DNA of 64,000 nucleotides from Poindextera sp036494815 (GCA_036494815.1 DASXNV010000063.1:124001-188000), one strand, 5' to 3'. Numbered from the stretch's first letter, positions 8,420-17,628 are shown. Numbers and translations: made by a program. Notes: generated by a model not told the origin, from the letters alone.

Positions 8420-9700
8420 TCACCTCTCACCGCCGATGTGGGTCAGACCGCCCATATAGGATTGAAGCGCCTGCGGAATAGCGATGCGGCCGTTCTCGTC
8501 CTGATAGTTCTCGATCACCGCCACCAGGGTGCGGCCCACTGCGAGGCCCGAGCCGTTCAGGGTGTGCACGAAACGCGTGCCCCTCTCGCCGGCCTTGCGG
8601 CTGCGGGCGTCCATGCGCCGGGCCTGGAAATCGCCGCAGTTGGAGCAGGAGCTGATCTCACGATAGGTGGCCTGGCTGGGCAGCCAGACCTCCAGGTCGT
8701 AGGTCTTGCGGGCGGAGAAGCCCATATCCCCGGCGCACAGCTTCATGGTCCGAAACGGCAGGTCCAGGCGCTTGAGGATGGCTTCGGCGCAGCCGACCAT
8801 GCGCTCGTGCTCGGCCTCGGATTGTTCCGGCGTGGTGATCGAGACCAGCTCGACCTTCTGGAACTGGTGCTGGCGGATCATGCCGCGCGTATCACGGCCA
8901 GACGCTCCCGCCTCGGCCCGGAAGCATTGGGTCAGGGCGGTCAGGCGCAGTGGCAGTTCGGCCTCGTCAGTGATCTGTTCGCGCACAAGATTCGTGAGCG
9001 AGACTTCGGCGGTGGGGATCAGCCATCGCCCATCCACCGTGTGGAACAGATCGTCGGCGAATTTGGGCAATTGGCCGGTGCCGAACAGAGTCTCGTCGCG
9101 CACCAGCAAGGGTGGCGAGACCTCCAGATAGCCGTGCTCGCGGGTCTGCAGGTCGAGCATGAACTGGCCCAGGGCCCGCTCCAGCCGCGCCAACTGCCCC
9201 TTGAGCACCACGAACCGAGCACCGGACATGCGGGCCGCCGCCTCAAAATCCATCAGGCCGAGGGCCTCGCCCAGATCTACGTGATCCTTGGGCGCGGCTA
9301 TGGCGAAGGGCTCGCCCCAACGGCGCACCTCCACATTGCCGCTCTCGTCCTCGCCTAGCGGCACGTCGTCGGCCGGCAGGTTGGGCAATGCGGCCAGGAG
9401 ATCGCGCAAAGCCTCGCCGCGCGTCTTCTCGATCTCGGTCCGTTCGGCGATAGCCGCCTTAAGTTGCTCGACCTCGGCCATAAGGGCCGCCGCCGTCGCC
9501 TCGTCCTTCTTGGCCTTGGCGGCGCCGATCAGCTTGGAGACCTCGTTGCGACGGGACTGGGCGGCCTGTTGGGCCGTCTGGGCGGCGCGCAGGTCTGCGT
9601 CCAGGGCCAGGATCGGCGCGGTCTGCGGCGACAGGCCCTTCGAGCCCCAGGCCACGTCGAAGGCGGCGGGGTTGTCGCGAATGGCCTTGATGTCGTGCAT
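8420..9700 (-). CDS. serS: Serine--tRNA ligase
   Basis: Class II aminoacyl-tRNA synthetase that charges tRNA-Ser (and tRNA-Sec if present). The 426-residue product has an N-terminal coiled-coil arm (about residues 30-100, rich in Glu/Lys/Ala) and a class II core: motif 2 CFRAEAGASGRDTRGMIRQH and motif 3 NGSGLAVGRTLVAVIEN. Length is typical. It precedes surE-pcm on the minus strand; its promoter must lie in the 9701-10331 region. Confidence 0.96.
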   Translation of the reverse strand: MHDIKAIRDNPAAFDVAWGSKGLSPQTAPILALDADLRAAQTAQQAAQSRRNEVSKLIGAAKAKKDEATAAALMAEVEQLKAAIAERTEIEKTRGEALRDLLAALPNLPADDVPLGEDESGNVEVRRWGEPFAIAAPKDHVDLGEALGLMDFEAAARMSGARFVVLKGQLARLERALGQFMLDLQTREHGYLEVSPPLLVRDETLFGTGQLPKFADDLFHTVDGRWLIPTAEVSLTNLVREQITDEAELPLRLTALTQCFRAEAGASGRDTRGMIRQHQFQKVELVSITTPEQSEAEHERMVGCAEAILKRLDLPFRTMKLCAGDMGFSARKTYDLEVWLPSQATYREISSCSNCGDFQARRMDARSRKAGERGTRFVHTLNGSGLAVGRTLVAVIENYQDENGRIAIPQALQSYMGGLTHIGGER

Positions 9701-10331
9701 GGGATGGGCGCCCGGATAAAACCTAAGCGGCCTCCTTTAAGGCGCGTCGGCCAGGGCGCCAACCGCTGGCGCGCGATCACATCGCCGCGCAGCGTCGGCG
9801 TAGACGAACCAAGGCGGCGCCGCTGGATAATTTTCGCTTTGAAACTACGCTTAAGGCTGAAACTGAGGCCCGCCTCGCAGAGCCCCCATGAAGGTCATTG
9901 GCCTGACGATTTGCGCCTTCCGGATCACGGCCGCGCCCGTGATGGCGCCGGCGCGCGACCGCTCCGGCCTGCCCCGCTTCCACACCACATTCGGCCTCTA
10001 CAGTCTGCGCGAACCGCGCGGCATGGGCGCTCGCCCCGGTTGTGAAGAGAGCGGCGACGAAGTCTATTGGTCAGGTTTGCGTCAGCGCTGCCGACATGCT
10101 CCAGACGGCGGGCCTGGACAGGATCGCCCGAACGCCGGCCATCCCGTGCGTGACAGGCCTTGGCCGACAGGTCCGGGTAGTGGATCGGCGTCACCCGCGC
10201 GACGTCCATGGCCGTTTCATGCGCTGGCGCTGGCGAGCGCGTTGCGGTCCTGAGGTTCGCGGCCACCGCGCTCAAATCCAGCTGGCTCGGGCGATCCGCG
10301 GCCAGCGCGAGGCCCGGGGACGCCTGCGACA
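9701..10331. other. Gap between serS and the HNH remnant, no intact gene
   Basis: About 630 bp with no convincing intact gene. An ATG at 9888 on the plus strand begins MKVIGLTICAFRITAAPVMA, which resembles a signal peptide. It is in the same frame as the HNH remnant at 10332-10517 but is separated from it by unrelated-looking sequence and a stop at 10251-10253. The frame in between shows no recognisable domain. The serS promoter should be near 9701-9850, but no clear boxes are visible. Confidence 0.4.
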
Positions 10332-10517
10332 CAGCACTTCGCCAAGGACGTCTTCATCTGCGCCCATCCGAGTCCGTCGACCGACAAGTCAGAGGGCCGG
10401 TGCCCCGGCTATGTGGTCGACCACATTGTGGCGCCCAAACGAGGTGGCCCGGACCTGACTTCGAACATGCAATGGCAGACGGTTGCGGCGGCCAAGGCCA
10501 AGGACCGGATCGAATAG
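10332..10517 (+). pseudogene. HNH-nuclease-like small protein, 3' remnant
   Basis: The plus strand reads QHFAKDVFICAHPSPSTDK, then GRCPGYVVDHIVAPKRGG, then NMQWQTVAAAKAKDRIE before a TAG. This is the conserved core of a family of short exported HNH-like proteins: a CPGYV-DH motif, a GG spacer, the NMQW motif and an AKAKD tail. No ATG, GTG or TTG start exists in this frame between the stop at 10251 and the motif, so the 5' end is missing. I read it as a decayed gene lying antisense between serS and tatC. A frameshifted but expressed form cannot be excluded. Confidence 0.65.
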
Positions 10518-10527
10518 GGAAGCTTGA

Positions 10528-11433
10528 TTAGGCCCCTACGCCTTCCGCCGCATCCTCGCGCCTGCGCCGGCGTTCGATCAGCCAGACGCAAAGGATCGAA
10601 ACCTCGTAGAGCAGCACCCCCGGCAGGGCCAGGCTCATCATGCTGATCGGATCGGGCGGCGTGAGGATGGCGGCGATCACGAACACGCCGACGATGGCGT
10701 AGCGGCGCACGGCCGTCAGCATCTGGGTGGTGACGATGCCCGCCAGACCCAGAAGGGACAGGACCACCGGCAACTGGAAGCAGAGGCCGAAAGCCAGGAG
10801 CAGGCTGGTGACCAGGGTCAGATAGTCCGAGACCTTGGGCAAGAGTTGCACGTCGATCGAGCCGGCGCCGGTAATCTGCTGGTTCAGCGAAAACCACAAA
10901 ACAAACGGCAGCATGATGAAATAGACCAGGGCGGCGCCCAGCAGGAACAGGACCGGGGCCGCGCTCAGGAATGGCAGAAAGGCGCGGCGTTCCCGGCGAT
11001 ACAGGCCCGGGGCGACAAAGCCATAGAGCTGGAAGGCCAGCACTGGGAAGGCGACCACGATCGCCCCGAACCCGGCTAGCTTGACCTTGGTGAAGAAGAA
11101 TTCAAGCGGTTCGGTATAGACCAGATGCAGACTACCGGCTTGGCCGTGGGCCACGGTCTTGAGGCCGATCATAGCCAGGAACAGGTCGAAACTGCCTTGA
11201 TGGCCCGCCGCCTTCTGCGCCGCCATGAGATCCGCCGCCCTGACGAACGGCTGCAGCAGGAACAGGTAGATGTCCTTGGAGAAGAAGAAACAGAGGCCGA
11301 AGCCGATGGCCATCGCCCAGGCGCAGGCGATCAGGCGCGAGCGCAACTCGGTCAGGTGATCGAGCAGCGGCGCGCGGGAAGATTCGATTTCGTGGTCGTC
11401 GTCAGTCACGCCTGCGGGGTCCGTCACGCTCAC
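10528..11433 (-). CDS. tatC: Sec-independent protein translocase TatC
   Basis: Polytopic inner-membrane receptor of the twin-arginine translocase, which recognises RR signal peptides together with TatB. The 301-residue product has the TatC N-terminal segment APLLDHLTELRSRLI, the conserved region FFFTKVKLAGFGAIVVAFPV, and about six hydrophobic segments. A C-terminal Arg-rich tail follows the last helix. Its start overlaps the tatB stop by 4 nt, implying coupled translation. Confidence 0.95.
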   Translation of the reverse strand: MSVTDPAGVTDDDHEIESSRAPLLDHLTELRSRLIACAWAMAIGFGLCFFFSKDIYLFLLQPFVRAADLMAAQKAAGHQGSFDLFLAMIGLKTVAHGQAGSLHLVYTEPLEFFFTKVKLAGFGAIVVAFPVLAFQLYGFVAPGLYRRERRAFLPFLSAAPVLFLLGAALVYFIMLPFVLWFSLNQQITGAGSIDVQLLPKVSDYLTLVTSLLLAFGLCFQLPVVLSLLGLAGIVTTQMLTAVRRYAIVGVFVIAAILTPPDPISMMSLALPGVLLYEVSILCVWLIERRRRREDAAEGVGA

Positions 11434-11951
11434 GGGGTCTGGCTCGCGGCGTCGGTGGCGGGTTCGGCCGAGGGGGCGGACTTGGCGCGCGACTTGCGCG
11501 GCGCCCTGGGCTTGGGCAGAGCCTTCATCATCGGCGGCTCGGCGGGCGCGTCAGAGGCTAAGGCTTCAGGCGGCTCGCTCGCCGCCTCGACCGCCGCGCG
11601 TTCGGCGGCGATCTGGCTGGACATGGGAGGGCTGAACTGCGCCTGGCCCAGATGGTCGTTGATCTCGCTGAAGGTCAAGGCCACGTGGTCGTCGGCCATG
11701 GGATTGATCGAATTGACCACGCTGTCGCGGCTGACGCGCAGGGCCTCGACCTCCTTGCGCAGTTCCTCCAGTTCGGACTGGCGCGCCAGCTCGTCGAAAC
11801 TGGCGCGGAATTCCGCCGCCATCCCCCGCAGCTTGCCGATGAATTGGCCAAGCTTGCGCATGGCGATGGGCAGATCCTTGGGTCCGATCACGATCAGCGC
11901 CAGGGCGCCGATGATGAAGAACTCCCCCATCCGGTCTTCGAAAGAAAACAT
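11430..11951 (-). CDS. tatB: Sec-independent protein translocase TatB
   Basis: Membrane-anchored Tat receptor subunit. The start is set at MFSFEDRMGEFFIIGALALI; the open frame continues upstream but without family support. Residues 10-23 form the single transmembrane helix, followed by the TatA/B hallmark VIGPKDLP and an amphipathic helix (MRKLGQFIGKLRGMAAEFRA). The C-terminal half is Ala/Pro/Glu-rich and variable. The 173-residue length is usual for TatB. It lies 97 bp downstream of tatA and overlaps tatC. Confidence 0.93.
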   Translation of the reverse strand: MFSFEDRMGEFFIIGALALIVIGPKDLPIAMRKLGQFIGKLRGMAAEFRASFDELARQSELEELRKEVEALRVSRDSVVNSINPMADDHVALTFSEINDHLGQAQFSPPMSSQIAAERAAVEAASEPPEALASDAPAEPPMMKALPKPRAPRKSRAKSAPSAEPATDAASQTP

Positions 11952-12048
11952 AGTCCTCGGCTTAATGCGAAGCCGCACCCCTGGCGCGTCCGCGGTTCAA
12001 TCAGCTTAGTGCGCGACGAGCAAACTCAGCCACTGGCTGGTCAGAGCC

Positions 12049-12264
12049 TTAGCGGGCGACGGTGTCTTTCTCCACATCGACCCGCGGCAAGGTCGGCGCC
12101 GGTTGGGCGGCCGGAGTTTCGTGTTCGTCCTTCAGGCCGTCCTTGAACGCTCGGATGCCCTTGGCGGCATCGCCCATAATGCCCGACAGCTTGCCGCGAC
12201 CGCCAAAGACGAACATCACGATCACGGCTAGGATCAGCAGATGCCAAGGACTAAAGCTACCCAT
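12049..12264 (-). CDS. tatA: Sec-independent protein translocase TatA
   Basis: Pore-forming/membrane-weakening subunit of the Tat system. The 71-residue product MGSFSPWHLLILAVIVMFVF has one N-terminal helix, then the FGGRGKLSGIMGDAAKGIRA amphipathic helix typical of TatA. The ATG at 12264 is preceded by a strong AGGAGG seven bases upstream, so it is preferred over an in-frame TTG two codons earlier. First gene of tatABC. Confidence 0.94.
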   Translation of the reverse strand: MGSFSPWHLLILAVIVMFVFGGRGKLSGIMGDAAKGIRAFKDGLKDEHETPAAQPAPTLPRVDVEKDTVAR

Positions 12265-12415
12265 CGTCAAACCTCCTGTGGGCCGAGCCCGCCAACGCCA
12301 CGCCCGCTTTAGCGCGCTCCGCGCACCGGGCGAAAGCCCTCATGGGCTTATCATTCCTCTTCAATATAGGTCATTTGCGGGCAGGACGCCAAGGATCGTG
12401 GCGAGCCGCCAGCGT

Positions 12416-12820
12416 TTACAGATCGTAGGGCGGCTCACGATCATACCGCGGCAGGTCGTCGGCGATGCACAGCCATCCCACCCGCGCGCTGTCCCAGCCA
12501 TGCACCGTAGGCGTCACTGAGGCCGGCTGATCAAGGCTTCCCAACGTCACGCCCACCGATCGGCCCTCATCGTCGGTCATATAGAGCTGGCCGCCGCAGT
12601 CGCGGCAGAACCAGCGGGTCGCCCGATCGGAGGATTGGAACGGCTTGGCCTGGCCTGCGGCGACGGCGAATCGCGCGGGCGCAACCTGGATCCAGGCGGT
12701 GACCGGCGCGCCGCTGGCCTTGCGGCACTGGCCACAATGGCAATAGTCGGCCACGTCGCCATCCAGGGCTTCGATCGCGTAGCGCACCGCGCCGCAAAGA
12801 CAACCGCCGGTGAGCCTCAT
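12416..12820 (-). CDS. GFA-family zinc protein (DUF636)
   Basis: Small cytosolic protein of 134 residues related to glutathione-dependent formaldehyde-activating enzyme. The cysteine pattern of the family is complete: GGCLCGAVRY at the start, YCHCGQCRK next, and FCRDCGGQLY in the second half, which together bind two zincs. The start MRLTGGCLCG is chosen because the residues upstream in frame overlap scpB and show no homology. Most members are not proven formaldehyde enzymes, so the substrate is unknown. It lies between scpB and tatA. Confidence 0.85.
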   Translation of the reverse strand: MRLTGGCLCGAVRYAIEALDGDVADYCHCGQCRKASGAPVTAWIQVAPARFAVAAGQAKPFQSSDRATRWFCRDCGGQLYMTDDEGRSVGVTLGSLDQPASVTPTVHGWDSARVGWLCIADDLPRYDREPPYDL

Positions 12821-12824
12821 CACC

Positions 12825-13481
12825 TTAGTCCTCCAGCGGCAGGTCCTCGCCCAGGAAATCCTGATGGAATTCGGGCGCGTCGCCGGGCTCCAGCGGATCC
12901 TCGTCCTCGGCAAGATCACTGACCGGGTTGGGTACGCCGAAGTCGGCGGGCATGTCGAGGCTGAGCAGGCCCAGGGCTTTCATCTCCTGGGCGCCGGGCA
13001 GATCGGCCAGGCTGGCCAGGCCGTAGAGCTCCAGGAAGGTGTCGGTGGTGCCGAGCGTCACCGGCCGGCCCGGTGTTCGCCGGCGGCCGCGCAGCCGCAC
13101 CAGCCCCAGTTCCAGCAGCACGTCGATGGTGCCTCGGCTGGCTTGCACCCCGCGGATGGACTCGATATCGGCACGGGTGACCGGCTGGTGGTAGGCGATG
13201 ATGGCCAGGGTCTCCTGCGCCGCTTTCGACAGCCGGCGCGATTCCTCGCGCTCCTCGGTCATCAGAAAGGCAAGGTCCTCGGCGGTCTGGAAGCGCCAGC
13301 GGTCAGCGACGCAGACCAAGGACACACCACGGCCGGCATAGCTGGACTTCAGCGCCATCAGGCCCGCGCCGATATCGGCGCCCTCGGGCAGCCGCTTGGC
13401 TAGGTCGGCGGCGCTCAGGGGCTCGGCGGCGGCGAACAACAGGGCTTCCAGGCGACGTTCGGTCTCGAACGGGTCGCTCAT
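12825..13481 (-). CDS. scpB: Segregation and condensation protein B
   Basis: Winged-helix kleisin-interacting subunit of the Smc-ScpAB condensin. The 218-residue product contains the ScpB core: RLEALLFAAAEPLSAADLAK at the start, and LAIIAYHQPVTRADIESIRG with the following RGTIDVLLELGLV winged-helix segment. The C-terminus is acidic. The start overlaps scpA by 4 nt, indicating translational coupling and 1:1 production. Confidence 0.94.
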   Translation of the reverse strand: MSDPFETERRLEALLFAAAEPLSAADLAKRLPEGADIGAGLMALKSSYAGRGVSLVCVADRWRFQTAEDLAFLMTEEREESRRLSKAAQETLAIIAYHQPVTRADIESIRGVQASRGTIDVLLELGLVRLRGRRRTPGRPVTLGTTDTFLELYGLASLADLPGAQEMKALGLLSLDMPADFGVPNPVSDLAEDEDPLEPGDAPEFHQDFLGEDLPLED

Positions 13482-14314
13482 TCCGCCGCCTCAAGGCGCA
13501 GGCTGCAGGCGCGTAGATAAAGATCGGCAAAATGTTCGCTCTGGCGCGCCTCAAGCTCGCCCTCGCGCACCAGTTCCAGCCCCGCCGCCAGGGTCGAAGC
13601 CAGGTAGGAGGCGCGGCTTGGTCCGCGATCCTCCTCGTCCAGCGGCGAGCGCTTGGGGGCGACGGAGGTCAGGGTCGTCCAGGCCTTCATCTCGCCCAGC
13701 TTACCGCGCAGGCGGCGGCGGGCGTCCTCCAGGGGATAGGCCTCGGGGGCGCGCGGCTGATAGCGCCGGCTGGCGTCTCGGCGGCGCTGAGCCACATAGG
13801 CTTGGATCAAGGCGTAGAGGTCACCGTCGAAGCGGGTGGTCGAGGTGATCTGGATGGCGTCGGGGTCGCCGCGGGTGAACACATCGCGCTTCAGCTGCGG
13901 CCGGGTCTTCAAGGCCTCCACCGCGCGGCGCATGGCGTCCAGCTTGGCCAGGCGAAAGGCCAGCGCGGCGGCGACCTCCTCGGCGGGTGGCTCGTCAGCG
14001 CCTTTGCGCGCCGGCTTGGGCAGCAAAAGGCGCGATTTCAGATAGGCCAGCCATGCGGCCATCACCAGATAGTCGGCGGCCAGGGAAAATCGGGCCCGTC
14101 GAGCGGTATGGACGAAGGCCAAGTATTGCTCCGCCAGGCGCGTGATCGACAGCTGCAGTAGATCCACCTTCTGACTGCGCGCCAGGGCCAAGAGCACATG
14201 CAGCGGACCTTCATAGCCGTCGATATCGACGATCAGCGCATCACCGTCCTCGGCCGCCACGTCGGCCGCGGCGAAGTCCAGCAGGGGCTGAAACGGCTCG
14301 CTCACGCCGCCCAT
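13478..14314 (-). CDS. scpA: Segregation and condensation protein A (kleisin)
   Basis: Kleisin subunit that bridges the Smc heads. The 278-residue product has the ScpA N-terminal signature YEGPLHVLLALARSQKVDLL, then YLVMAAWLAYLKSRLLLPKP, and the C-terminal winged helix. An ATG at 14314 overlaps nagZ by 13 nt. A GTG at 14305 would overlap the nagZ stop by exactly 4 nt (GTGA), in the style of the other junctions of this operon, and may be the true start. Confidence 0.93.
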   Translation of the reverse strand: MGGVSEPFQPLLDFAAADVAAEDGDALIVDIDGYEGPLHVLLALARSQKVDLLQLSITRLAEQYLAFVHTARRARFSLAADYLVMAAWLAYLKSRLLLPKPARKGADEPPAEEVAAALAFRLAKLDAMRRAVEALKTRPQLKRDVFTRGDPDAIQITSTTRFDGDLYALIQAYVAQRRRDASRRYQPRAPEAYPLEDARRRLRGKLGEMKAWTTLTSVAPKRSPLDEEDRGPSRASYLASTLAAGLELVREGELEARQSEHFADLYLRACSLRLEAAE

Positions 14315-15330
14315 CGGCCGTCAAAGGCGGCGTCGAAACGGGCGCGGGCGGCCTCGGCGTCGAACGGCTCGGGCGTGCGAGCCAAGCGCGCCAGGGCGGC
14401 GGCGGCGCGAGCCTTGGCCCGGCCAGCCAGGGCCTTGGTTCCACTGAGCACCGCCTTCATCTCGGCCATATCGCCATTGCAGTGCAGGACCACGTCGCAG
14501 CCCGCCGCCAGCGAAGCGCGGGCGCGCTCAGCGAAGTCGCCTCTGAGCGCCTTCATGGACAGATCGTCGCTCATGAGCAGGCCGTCGAAGCCGATCGACC
14601 CACGGATAATCCGGCGGATGGCGCTGCGGGAGGTGGTGGCGGGCGCCTTCCGGTCGATGGCCGAATAAACCACGTGCGCCGTCATCGCCATGGGCATGTC
14701 GGACAGCATGCGGAACGGCGGAAAGTCGCGGGCGTCGAGTTCGCCCAGCTTCGCCTCCACCACCGGCAGGTCCAGATGGCTGTCGGCGCGGGCCCGGCCA
14801 TGGCCGGGAATATGCTTGATCACTGGCAGCACCCCGCCGGCGATCAGCCCTTCGGCGGCGGCGCGGCCAAGACATCCGACCTCTTCCGGGGTTTCGCCAT
14901 AAGCGCGGTCGCCGATGATCTCGTGGCCGTAGGGCGCCGGCACATCCAACACCGGCACGCAGTCCACATTGATCCCCAGCGCCGCCAGGTCGTGGGCCAT
15001 CAGGCGCGCGCCCAGCCGGGTGATCTCGCGCCGGACCAGCGGATCGTTACTGGCCAGAGCGCCATAGGCGCGGCCCGGCGGATACCGGCCCCAGTGCGGC
15101 GGCCCCAAGCGCTGGACCCGGCCGCCTTCCTGGTCGATCAACACCGGCGCGTTTGGCCGATCTACAGTGGCCCTGAGCGCCTCGACCAACCCTCGCACCT
15201 GGTCCGGCGTCTCGATATTGCGCTTGAACAGGATGAAGCCCCAGGGCCGCACCGCGCGGAAGAAGGCCGCTTCCTCCGGCGATAGCCTGGGTCCGCCGCA
15301 GCCCAGGATGCTGGCGGAGATCTCGCTCAA
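14302..15330 (-). CDS. nagZ: Beta-N-acetylhexosaminidase (GH3)
   Basis: Cytosolic glycosidase of family GH3 that removes GlcNAc from anhydromuropeptides during peptidoglycan recycling. The 342-residue product has the catalytic motif KHIPGHGRARADSHLDLPVV (His acid/base loop) and SDDLSMKAL with the nucleophile Asp. The only plausible start is a TTG four bases after the SPOR stop, so translation is probably coupled to the upstream gene. It is followed by scpA-scpB, a linkage common in alphaproteobacteria. Confidence 0.93.
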   Translation of the reverse strand: MSEISASILGCGGPRLSPEEAAFFRAVRPWGFILFKRNIETPDQVRGLVEALRATVDRPNAPVLIDQEGGRVQRLGPPHWGRYPPGRAYGALASNDPLVRREITRLGARLMAHDLAALGINVDCVPVLDVPAPYGHEIIGDRAYGETPEEVGCLGRAAAEGLIAGGVLPVIKHIPGHGRARADSHLDLPVVEAKLGELDARDFPPFRMLSDMPMAMTAHVVYSAIDRKAPATTSRSAIRRIIRGSIGFDGLLMSDDLSMKALRGDFAERARASLAAGCDVVLHCNGDMAEMKAVLSGTKALAGRAKARAAAALARLARTPEPFDAEAARARFDAAFDGRWAA

Positions 15331-15334
15331 CGGA

Positions 15335-16198
15335 CTATTTCACCATGCATTGTTTGTTGGCCGCCTTCAGCGCCGCGCAGAAGCTGACAGCGTCGGCGTG
15401 ACTGGCGAACCCGCCGACAAAGGCGCGGTAGAAGGTCTTGCCGTCGCGGTCAGCCTTTTCAACCTTGGAAGTCTTGCCGGCCATGCGGCCCGGCAGCGCC
15501 ACGGCGGTGTCGCTCCAGCCCTTTTCCGCCAGGGCGGCGGACGAGAAGGCGCCGATCTGCACCAGGGGTTGGCCGGCGACTGGCGCCGAAGCGTGGACGG
15601 TCGGTTCGGGCTTGGCGGCCTTGGCCACTGCGACCGGCTTGGGCTTGGCGGTTGTGGCCGCGTCGGGCTTCAGAGACCTGAGCGCCCCACTGGGCGGAGA
15701 GGCGGTCGCTGTGGGCGCGCTGGAGACAACCTTGGCCGGGGCCGGCGGCGGCGTTGTGGTCGTTTCTGTCTGGGCCGGGCGCAGCGGAGCGCTGGAAACC
15801 GGCGCGGTCGGCGCCGCCGCCATGCGGGGGGCGGGTTGCTCCGGCGGCGGGGCGAAGGTCGGCGCAGGCGCTTCGCCAGGAGGGGCGGCTTCGGACTTGT
15901 AGATCTGCAGGCCGGTTCCGGCGCTGGGCGCCGCCGAATCCGCCGCCGCGACCGCCGACGAAGGCGCGCTCTTGGTCTGGCCCACCGGAGCCCCCACCAC
16001 TTGCGGCGCCTGGCCAGCGCCCCGCACGCCGCTGCGATAGAAGACCAGCAGAGCGATGATCAGCAGCAACAGCACAATGGCGCTGACGATCAGGGTCATG
16101 GGCGCCGGGCCGCCTCCGCCGCCGCGCGACCGGCGCGCGTCGAAGGCCAGCGGCGCATCGGTCTGGGGCGTATAGGCGCCACGATCTTGATCGGTCAT
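15335..16198 (-). CDS. SPOR-domain membrane protein
   Basis: Bitopic inner-membrane protein that probably binds denuded septal glycan. The start MTDQDRGAYTPQTDAPLAFD is preferred over an upstream in-frame codon. A cytosolic N-terminus of about 45 residues is followed by one strong transmembrane helix (MTLIVSAIVLLLLIIALLVF), a long Pro/Ala-rich periplasmic linker, and a C-terminal SPOR domain (QPLVQIGAFSSAALAEKGWS to the end). It abuts nagZ. In many relatives argS lies between this gene and dgt; it is absent here. Confidence 0.9.
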   Translation of the reverse strand: MTDQDRGAYTPQTDAPLAFDARRSRGGGGGPAPMTLIVSAIVLLLLIIALLVFYRSGVRGAGQAPQVVGAPVGQTKSAPSSAVAAADSAAPSAGTGLQIYKSEAAPPGEAPAPTFAPPPEQPAPRMAAAPTAPVSSAPLRPAQTETTTTPPPAPAKVVSSAPTATASPPSGALRSLKPDAATTAKPKPVAVAKAAKPEPTVHASAPVAGQPLVQIGAFSSAALAEKGWSDTAVALPGRMAGKTSKVEKADRDGKTFYRAFVGGFASHADAVSFCAALKAANKQCMVK

Positions 16199-16340
16199 GC
16201 TGCGACTCCGAGGACGTTGGGCGGTCACCGCCAGCGAATCAGCCCCATTCCCCAGTGTAATCGACCCAGGATGCAGGCCGAAGCGACCCCCGCGCGAGCC
16301 ATCCCCAGCTTTTTGGTATCACGTCTGCGCGACCGTCGCC

Positions 16341-17549
16341 CTATCCGGCCGCACCGGCCGTATTGAGCAGCTCGAGATTAAACAGACGCCGGTGCTCTTC
16401 GATGGCGTAGCGGTCGGTCATACCGGCGATATAATCACAGATATTGCGCGCCCGGCCGGCCTCGTCGAGATCGTGGACCCGCTCATACCATTCTGTGGGC
16501 AGCACTTCCGGCTCGGCCATGAACAGGCGGAACATGTCGGCCAGCAGGCGGCGCACGTGGCTGCGCGTGCGATTGACCCGATAATGCCGGTACATGCGCT
16601 GGTGCAGGAACATGCGCAGGCGGCCAAGGTCCTCGGCCATGCCCGGCGAAAAGCTCACCAGCGCCCGGCCCAGCATGCGCACGTCCTCGGCCGAGGTCAC
16701 ACGGGCCGCCTCGACGTTGCGGCGGGTCTGGGACAGCACATCGTCGGCCATGACGCCGATCATCCGGCGAACGGCTTCCAGCCGCAGCAGACGATCGTCC
16801 AGGTCGGGCCGTTCCGCCTTCAGCGCCTGCAGGATCGGACCGATCAGCGCCACGGACATCACCTCGTCCAGGCGGAACAGCCCGGCCTCCAGGCCGTCAT
16901 CCACGTCGTGGTTGTTATAGGCGATGTCGTCCGACAGGGCCGCAACCTGGGCCTCGGCCGAGGCGAAGGTCGACAGGCGCAGGTCATAGGCGTCATTGAA
17001 CTCGGCGATGGAGCGCCAGCTGGGCCGATCCAGATGATCGTCCACCGGGCCATTGTGCTTAATCACCCCCTCCAGAGTCTCCCAGGTCAGGTTCAGGCCG
17101 TGGAAGTCGGGATAGCGATGCTCCAGTTCGGTCACCACGCGGAAGGTCTGCACATTGTGGTCGAAGCCGCCGTAGGGCGACATGCAGGCGTCCAACTCGT
17201 CCTCGCCGGCGTGACCGAAGGGAGGATGGCCCAGGTCATGGGCCAGCGCGATGGTTTCGGCCAAATCCACATCCAGCCCCAGGGCGCCGGCGAGGGTGCG
17301 CGCAATCTGGGCCACCTCCAGCGAGTGGGTCAGGCGGGTACGGAAATGATCGCCCTCGTGGGCGACGAACACCTGGGTCTTCTCCTTCAGCCGGCGAAAG
17401 GCCGAGGTGTGAATGATGCGGTCGCGGTCGCGGGCGAACGGCGTGCGGGTGCGGCTGGCGGGTTCGGGGATACGGCGGCCGAGGGACTCGCTGGGTTTCA
17501 CCGCAAACGGCGCCCGCTCTCGGCTGTCCAAAGTCGTATCCGAAGCCAT
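16341..17549 (-). CDS. dgt: Deoxyguanosinetriphosphate triphosphohydrolase-like protein
   Basis: HD-superfamily dNTP triphosphohydrolase that releases triphosphate from (d)NTPs. The 402-residue product shows the metal-binding set: RLTHSLEVAQIART (His), ALAHDLGHPPFGHAGE (HD), and SDDIAYNNHD (Asp). The start MASDTTLDSRERAPF is preceded by GGAG at good distance, and codons upstream overlap the erpA promoter region. The C-terminal part matches the type-2 Dgt subfamily of alphaproteobacteria. Divergent from erpA across 79 bp. Confidence 0.92.
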   Translation of the reverse strand: MASDTTLDSRERAPFAVKPSESLGRRIPEPASRTRTPFARDRDRIIHTSAFRRLKEKTQVFVAHEGDHFRTRLTHSLEVAQIARTLAGALGLDVDLAETIALAHDLGHPPFGHAGEDELDACMSPYGGFDHNVQTFRVVTELEHRYPDFHGLNLTWETLEGVIKHNGPVDDHLDRPSWRSIAEFNDAYDLRLSTFASAEAQVAALSDDIAYNNHDVDDGLEAGLFRLDEVMSVALIGPILQALKAERPDLDDRLLRLEAVRRMIGVMADDVLSQTRRNVEAARVTSAEDVRMLGRALVSFSPGMAEDLGRLRMFLHQRMYRHYRVNRTRSHVRRLLADMFRLFMAEPEVLPTEWYERVHDLDEAGRARNICDYIAGMTDRYAIEEHRRLFNLELLNTAGAAG

Positions 17550-17628
17550 ATGGTATCTCCTGCAACGCGCCTCTTTCGCACGGGCCGCCGCGGCCTCATA
17601 TATAGGCCGTGCCCAAGATTGACCCGCA

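Noticed and set aside
17550..17628. Inverted-repeat-like GCACGG...GGCCGTGC between dgt and erpA as an operator
   Set aside because: The arms do not match exactly and the spacing is irregular; too weak to list as a site.
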